From the NCBI GenBank assembly GCA_905147135.1, contig LR990053.1, forward strand, positions 12,970,501-13,034,500: a stretch of DNA of 64,000 bases. The letters are read 5' to 3'. How positions within the stretch are numbered: the stretch's first letter is position 1; every line of letters starts with the position of its first letter. Source of the DNA: Blastobasis lacticolella (lineage: Eukaryota; Arthropoda; Insecta; Lepidoptera; Blastobasidae). Positions 1-64,000 of this stretch are shown here, one piece after another. The position numbers and the translations under genes were made by a program. Below the pieces are notes generated by a model, which worked only from the letters and a program-made list of their open reading frames with translations, was not told where the DNA came from and did no database searches.

Positions 1-58749
<58,749 letters not shown>

Positions 58750-58776
<27 letters not shown>

Positions 58777-59100
58777 GGCGAACCACGTAGCACTATACGA
58801 GCCGGTCAATAATCGCGCTGCTTACTTCTACCGCACTCAACCATCTGGTTGGAACCGTCGACACACACCAACCACGACAACACACTATACAAGCTGATAT
58901 TAAATGCACATCGGCGCAGAGTCGCGCTCGTCGCGGTGCTCACCTCCGCTATTCAACACCAAACACGTAGCACTACACTGTACAAGCCAATAATGCACAT
59001 AAGGTGCGACGTCACGCTGCTCAACTCCACTGCACTCAACTAACACTAACGGGTGGAACCGTCAACACACCGACCACGTAGCACTACACTGTATGAGCTG
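58750..59100 (+). repeat. Degenerate tandem repeat across stop codon and 3' UTR
   Basis: CTTACTTCTACTGCACTCAAC at the stop is echoed by CTTACTTCTACCGCACTCAAC (58822) and CAACTCCACTGCACTCAAC (59022), with CACGTAGCACTA(C/T)AC between. Three to four diverged units of roughly 60-120 bp. Confidence 0.7.
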
Positions 59101-59168
59101 GTTGGTTTATAATGGGTATTTAGTCACGCTAAGCCGAGGTATAGATTTTAAGACTTTCGTGGTTATTC

Positions 59169-59330
59169 ACTACACATACTATCGGGTTTGTTTCCACGAT
59201 TAGTATCGTTTTTACTTCGATATCGATAGCGGCACCAGTCAACTCATGACCATGACGCATGCAACTGCGTCGAAATATCGAGATAAAAACAATACTAACC
59301 GTTGTAACAAACCCGATAATATGTGTAGTG
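59169..59330. repeat. Fold-back in 3' UTR
   Basis: ACTACACATACTATCGGGTT pairs with the reverse complement of AACCCGATAATATGTGTAGT; stems of about 55 bp with mismatches. An 11-base direct repeat TAAGCCGAGGT lies at 59130 and 59331. Confidence 0.75.
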
Positions 59331-59750
59331 TAAGCCGAGGTGCATTATTTACCGCCGACATATGTACGTAATAAGCACACAACAAACTCACCCACACAAA
59401 CACACAGCCACACACTCCACCCCCGAAATGCAAATACGTCGCCACCTAACCTCACAAGGGCAGACCTGCACACACTGCACTGACACACCACAACAACACA
59501 CGACACCCAAACATACACTTTTCTATACTAAACTGATTTGTTGCGTTCAGCTTGATTTAGTATCAATATGTAATAACGAAAAAGGTAGCTGGAATATCTA
59601 GTTCTTGAGCTTGTAAAGTTTGGTGGTATTAAAAATACTAAAAATATTGATTTATACAATGTTAGCTAGAGCAATGTTATATTTTAATCATACCCTATTT
59701 ACGTACCAGTATAATGTTTTAATTGCATCTGTAAGCTTTATTTATCCTTT

Positions 59751-59769
59751 AATAAATTATTCAAATAAA
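59751..59769 (+). promoter_or_regulatory. Dhc64C: Poly(A) signals of the dynein gene
   Basis: AATAAA at 59751-59756 and 59764-59769, the first clear canonical signals in a U-rich context after the stop. Confidence 0.55.
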
Positions 59770-59855
59770 ATACCAAGTACTTTTATTCTTTATTAAAAAA
59801 CATCTCACAGAGACAAAACTAGATAAATAATACATTGAAAAGTGAATAAAATTAA

Positions 59856-59916
59856 TTAAAGTTGACTTGAGCCTTGAATTGCTGTCTTCATCCCCGGAGG
59901 TTTCAGCTTCGGCAAT
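59856..59916 (-). CDS. Putative last coding exon of a convergent gene
   Basis: On the minus strand an acceptor ATTATTTTCAG precedes a short frame reading LPKLKPPGMKTAIQGSSQL and TAA, then about 70 bases on an AATAAA signal (59782-59794). Splice site, stop and poly(A) signal fit a terminal exon whose upstream exons lie to the right or beyond the window. Protein not recognised; another open frame through the same exon runs into AT-rich DNA. Confidence 0.4.
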
Positions 59917-60587
59917 CTGAAAATAATTGGTAGCGTTAAATACATAGTGCATCTTCCCTGCTGGGACAACCACATGTTTCACTTGCTACTAGTTGCTTAA
60001 ATAAAATGGAGGAGATCGATGGCAATGATTGATGAATGGAAAAAAGTCGTAGAGGACAATAAAGAGACCATGACTCAGAAACCAAGTCCGTTGAAGTAGG
60101 TTTTTCGTTGGAGACCTGGCACCCCGTGACGATATTTACTATTAGCTCAGATTAACCTTAACGTCACATCCTTTAACGCCAGTAAAATACCAAAACCGAT
60201 AATGCTAAGCATATTAGATGTGATCGAAAGACTCTATATTTAAAACTTACTACTACAAACATTTAATTGAAGAAGCTGAAGAATTCACTATCCAGACCTC
60301 TGCCAGGGTCCACTTTCCTGCTCATTCTTCTCCACTTCGCCCGGTCATTGTTATAACAAAGAGATTGGAATGCTAGCGACCTATAGTTTGGCAAGAAAGT
60401 CGTGAAAATAATGTTTTGGGAACTAATGCCCTCGCCTAAATTAGCCACACTATTCTATACTTATCTGTGGTCAAAATGAGTACTTCAGCTGTCATGTCAT
60501 CCATATTGTTGTTGTTATGTTTAAATTGTCACGGCAATATTTCTAGATTTTGCTGTGTAGGACGTAAACAGATATATAATATCCGAA
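59917..60587. other. Intergenic or intron of the convergent gene
   Basis: AT-rich; no exon or repeat identified with confidence. Confidence 0.4.
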
Positions 60588-60726
60588 ATGAGTGGTAAAA
60601 CATATAAAAGCGGCAAGAGAAAAATCATTTTCCATGTTTTAAAATAATGTATGGCCGAATTTAAAGCCGATAAGTTGCTGCCCGATTTAGACGATGTTTA
60701 CGGTCGAACAGCAAAAATTACAGATA
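60588..60726 (+). pseudogene. N-terminal remnant of DDE transposase
   Basis: Reads MSGKTYKSGKRKIIFHVLK, stop, then LLPDLDDVYGRTAKIT, similar to the N-terminus (HTH region) of DDE transposases widespread in insects. Broken by an in-frame stop. Confidence 0.55.
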
Positions 60727-60853
60727 CGTATAATGTATTTGAATATTGCATATATTGAATAAAATGTCATATTTTAGAAATAATTTGAATTTTAGGAAAT
60801 TTGTGTATTTTGTAGTATTGTATACATTTATTTGAGGTCACAAAATTATAAAA

Positions 60854-61240
60854 TTGGTAAGGTTACCACCTTACCACTGCGATCTCAACCCGAGTGAAAT
60901 GATTTGGGCAATAGTGAAGGAAAGAATTGCCCAAAAAAATGTTGGTGGCCAAAATGTCGCAAAGTTAGCCGAAGAGGCATTCGCTTCAATTATTCCACAA
61001 GTATGGAAAAATTATGTAAATCATGTAATTAAAGTTGAAAAAGAATATTATTATCGTGGTCAAACTATGTATGATCAAATAGATAGACTTATTATCGCAG
61101 ATGGCAACGATAGTGACAGTTCAAGTGACTCTGAAGAGGAGGAAACGGGGATTGGGAGCATTTCTGGCAACATTCAAAAACACCATGACCCAGATTGTTT
61201 AGAGGAGTACCTTGATTCCGATTATTTAGACTCTGATTAA
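60854..61240 (+). pseudogene. C-terminal part of Tc1/mariner-like DDE transposase
   Basis: A frame of 128 codons starts RLPPYHCDLNPSEMIWAIVK, where NPxExIW holds the third catalytic acid, and ends in an acidic Ser/Asp/Glu tail before TAA. The two catalytic Asp regions that should lie between this and the 60588 fragment are missing, so the copy is internally deleted. Weak chance it is an exon of a host gene derived from a transposase. Confidence 0.65.
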
Positions 61241-61589
61241 AACAGTCTCCGTCATTATTTTTCTTGGACCTGGTCTAATATCAATCTTCCTTTCCTTATA
61301 TATTCCCAATCCATTTGTCAATAATAAATTGTCATGCAGAAAAAGACGTGTCTGGTAGAGTAGAACTAGTTTTTTCGACTTATGGGCGTCGAACAAGGCG
61401 ACTTATATATTACTGAAGCTGTAGATCTTCAATCCTTCTGCTAAGTGTGGAGATTTTATGATGTGGACAGCAGTGGACTGTTAAGCATTATTGCCGTGGG
61501 ATTAACACAAGTATCAAATTTTCTGGTCGAAGTATACGAGGCATAGACGCAAAGAAATTGGATATAGAGGCAGACATAGACGAGAAGTG

Positions 61590-61835
61590 TTGTGTGGTGC
61601 CGCCACCTCAAAGAATAGCACCACCCCATCTCTTCCCGTGGATGTCGTAAGAGGCGACTAAGGGACAAATCCGAAAGATGGGCAGCAGCATCTTTCTGGG
61701 TAGATTTACATCAACTGCACTGCGATCTCCAACCCGCCTGCCAAGCGTGGGGATTATGGCAATGACCTCCCCTTTCGTGGGAGAGGCCCGAAGTCCTGCA
61801 GTGGACTGTTATGGGCTGTGATGATGATAGACGAG
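61590..61835 (+). repeat. LINE 3' end with (TGA)n tail, second copy
   Basis: CTCTTCCCGTGGATGTCGTA, GCGATCTCCAACCCGCCTGC and CCTGCAGTGGACTGTTATGG, as in 46560-46830. Confidence 0.65.
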
Positions 61836-61878
61836 AAGATCGTTTTTTTTAATATTTGAAGTTAACAGACTGATACAG

Positions 61879-61933
61879 TCATAGCCTCCTTCATCTTACT
61901 CTTCATCTTACTTCAAGATGAAGGAGGCTATGA
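61879..61933. repeat. Perfect 19-bp hairpin
   Basis: TCATAGCCTCCTTCATCTT at 61879-61897 is exactly complementary to AAGATGAAGGAGGCTATGA at 61915-61933, with a 17-base loop. Confidence 0.9.
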
Positions 61934-62660
61934 TTTTACCCTAGGATCAAGAATCAAATGGATATGACAAGCGTATACCCGAAAGGGACCGACTCAAAGT
62001 ACCTACGTCATCAGTGTTGCAACCTCTACAAAAATTACCCTAATTTTTTTAATGCCCTATCATGTGACTAAATATGAGCTAGTACGTATCAGACGTATAT
62101 AATGCGAATCAATTTACTAGAGTGCGCGTCATAACAAATAAATAAATGACATAAGAAACTCTTTACTCCATAAGGTCTTACAGACTATCAAATTTAGTTC
62201 CATTTCAGCTGCGCGCAAAGTTATCACTCTATACTTCGAATTTTAATTAATACAAAATAATTTTATTACAAGGCGTTTAGCCATGTACGATGAGTGTTCA
62301 TAACAGAGTACAAATTTTTATTTTTATTTTTTTGATATTACCCACTTACCTTAGAGCACGAGCAGGAACTTATAATCTAGCTAATCGAAAATAATATAGG
62401 CACCATAGGATTAAAATACTTTTATCAAATAAAAACAATAAATAAATTTAATATTAAGTCTCTAAGCACAAAATGATAGGTACTTTGGTATGTAGATATT
62501 CAGGGGCCTCCTGAATGGCCTTTGAATAAAATCAATTTATTATACATATTTCGTACGCTGTCACCTTTATTTGTAAATAATTTTGTAGCATAGTGAATGC
62601 GTACATTGAAATATTTCTTACACAAAGCTTTAATTAAGAGAGAATAATGATTATCAAATA
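61934..62660. other. AT-rich intergenic stretch
   Basis: No supported feature; scattered AAAT-type runs. Confidence 0.5.
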
Positions 62661-62662
62661 CT

Positions 62663-62855
62663 AGCAGCCGCCCCGGCTTCGCACGGGTAACACTACGTGT
62701 ACACGGGTATATAGCCTATGTCACCCGGGGATAGTGAAGCTTCCCAACGGTGAAAGAATTTTTGAAATCGGTCCAGTAGTTTCGAAGCCTATTCAATACA
62801 AACAAACAAAAAATCAAACCTTTCCTCTTTATAATATTATTAGTATATAGATCTA
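62663..62855 (-). repeat. LINE-type dispersed repeat
   Basis: CTAGCAGCCGCCCCGGCTTC ... GAATTTTTGAAATCGGTCCA ... CTCTTTATAATATTATTAGT, a very common lepidopteran 3'-end repeat; orientation uncertain. Confidence 0.6.
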
Positions 62856-63193
62856 TCGGAAAAATCGTGATCAAGAAATAATTTGATTCCGACACATGAA
62901 ACGAAAGCCTGGCAACATATGGCATGTGTCAAGAAATATAACAATTTTGTTTTATTGTGCAAAAATAATTTTATTATGTTAAAAGAAATATTTAAATAAA
63001 TTAAATAAAGCTAATACTAAATTATAAAATAATATTTACAAATAAAAAACTTGCCCCAAGTCCCTTGTTGAAGGAATTGTAGGAATTGCAAAAATATAGG
63101 ATTTAATTTATCTCCATCGATCTACCTGACATCCCAATAACTTAGCCATGGAAAGGTTGGCTGCGCATCTGTCAAATGTTACTGAAGCAACAA

Positions 63194-63335
63194 TTAGACC
63201 ACATTCTGATGTGGATGTACTTCTCTTGATGTGGATGCGATTGCTATTGGTTCTTGGTGATCATTACAAGAAGCCACAGAAGGATTTACCAACTCAGGAC
63301 AATTCAGGACATTTCTGACATCATGTCTGCGGACT
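63194..63335 (-). CDS. Possible terminal exon on minus strand
   Basis: Acceptor AATTTTTTAG leads into a frame of about 46 codons beginning VRRHDVRNVLNCPELVNPS and ending TAA. A-rich sequence with AATAAA on the minus strand follows near 62945. No family recognised; it may be chance. Confidence 0.25.
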
Positions 63336-63711
63336 CTAAAAAATTAAGTATATTATTAATATTTGCTAAGAACCTATTTGAAGGGATTATCAATTACCAA
63401 AATTGTCGGGGCACCATCTAGTGAGTGGTTAGGAATGCTTCAGATACGTATTGGAAAACTGCTCATTTCTTAAACGTTAAGTTTCTGGTTTCATTCAAAA
63501 AAGAAATACCCCACAACTAAAGTAAATGATCAGTACCACAGCTGGTATCCCTAAAAATCCTATAACCCGGACAAATAAAAAGTATAAGAAAATGTCGGAC
63601 TGAAGCTTGACTTTTGTACAGAAAATGACAATTTTAACTAATTCTCAATTTGGTCGAATAATATACTGATTATGGGGATAACATTTTACGTTTTTACACA
63701 TTATTTCTAAT

Positions 63712-63800
63712 GTTCTATCAAATTATACTAGTATTCTCCTAATATTCTACTGTTCTATCAAATTATACTAGTATTCTACTAATATTCTACTGTTCTAATC
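63712..63800 (+). repeat. Tandem duplication of about 48 bp
   Basis: TGTTCTATCAAATTATACTA plus GTATTCT(C/A)CTAATATTCTAC occurs twice in a row. Confidence 0.85.
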
Positions 63801-64000
63801 TAGTAATCTTTTCACAAAGCAAGCAATACTTTAGCTAAAAATAGTATTTACGTATGAAATGATAAATCTTCTAATTTTCACTCAGTACGGCTTTTGCAGC
63901 CTAATATGCACCATATAACCATTTTCAAATGATGAGTACTATGCAGCAATCGATTTTCGCTTACATCCACCACTTTCTTTATTGTAAATCTCGCAAAATT

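Larger units (their letters stand above)
58777..59775 (+). other. Dhc64C: Dynein heavy chain 3' UTR (inferred)
   Basis: From the stop to the poly(A) signals at 59751 and 59764. Its first 330 bases are a degenerate tandem repeat with a CACGTAGCACTACACTGTA core; then a fold-back (59169-59330) and a CA-rich tract. The 3' border is inferred from signals only. Confidence 0.6.

Overview
This is eukaryotic DNA, most likely from a moth or butterfly (Lepidoptera). The coding pieces are short exons with GT...AG borders, set in AT-rich introns. The introns are full of tRNA-derived SINEs, jockey-like and other LINE remnants, palindromic MITEs and DNA transposons of the kind I associate with lepidopteran genomes. 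The organism call is inference; no species can be named from the window.

One gene dominates. Positions 1-58776 on the + strand hold the 3' half of the cytoplasmic dynein 1 heavy chain gene (Dhc64C of flies, DYNC1H1 of mammals). I placed 52 consecutive exon positions plus one alternative exon. The joined exons sum to 7512 nt (2503 codons and a stop) with every junction phase consistent. They run from the AAA1/AAA2 boundary through AAA2 (Walker A near 3076), AAA3 (9018), AAA4 (13689), the stalk coiled coil and microtubule-binding domain (19105-26200), AAA5, the strut, AAA6 and the C-terminal domain to a TAG at 58774-58776. The 5' half, including the tail, linker and AAA1, lies left of the window.

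Two features of the gene stand out. First, the exon encoding most of the microtubule-binding domain is present twice (21392-21587 and 23542-23740). The two copies share splice phases and are about 68% identical in protein. Skipping both or including both breaks the frame, which is the signature of mutually exclusive exons. Second, six different exons (18, 22, 30, 32, 37 and 49) carry tandem arrays of 5 to 13 near-identical copies of a unit made of the exon's 3' part, its 5' splice site and a few intron bases. The periods are 131, 131, 131, 195, 132 and 169 bp. Only the 132-bp array stays open in the dynein frame, so using its later donors would insert 44-residue repeats into the motor.

The introns also hold a roughly 4.9-kb element with inverted ends (37006-41872) carrying retroelement fragments, a tRNA-Glu-like gene and a 45/90-bp minisatellite; a 3.24-kb element with about 490-bp inverted repeats and TA target duplications (47354-50592); a decayed antisense jockey-like LINE (52048-53935); and several MITE and SINE families.

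Downstream of the dynein stop are a 3' UTR with a degenerate tandem repeat and a fold-back, poly(A) signals near 59751-59769, the probable last exon of a convergent minus-strand gene (59856-59916), remnants of a DDE transposase (60588-61240), and AT-rich repeat-rich sequence to the end. I found no bacterial genes, rRNA or CRISPR.
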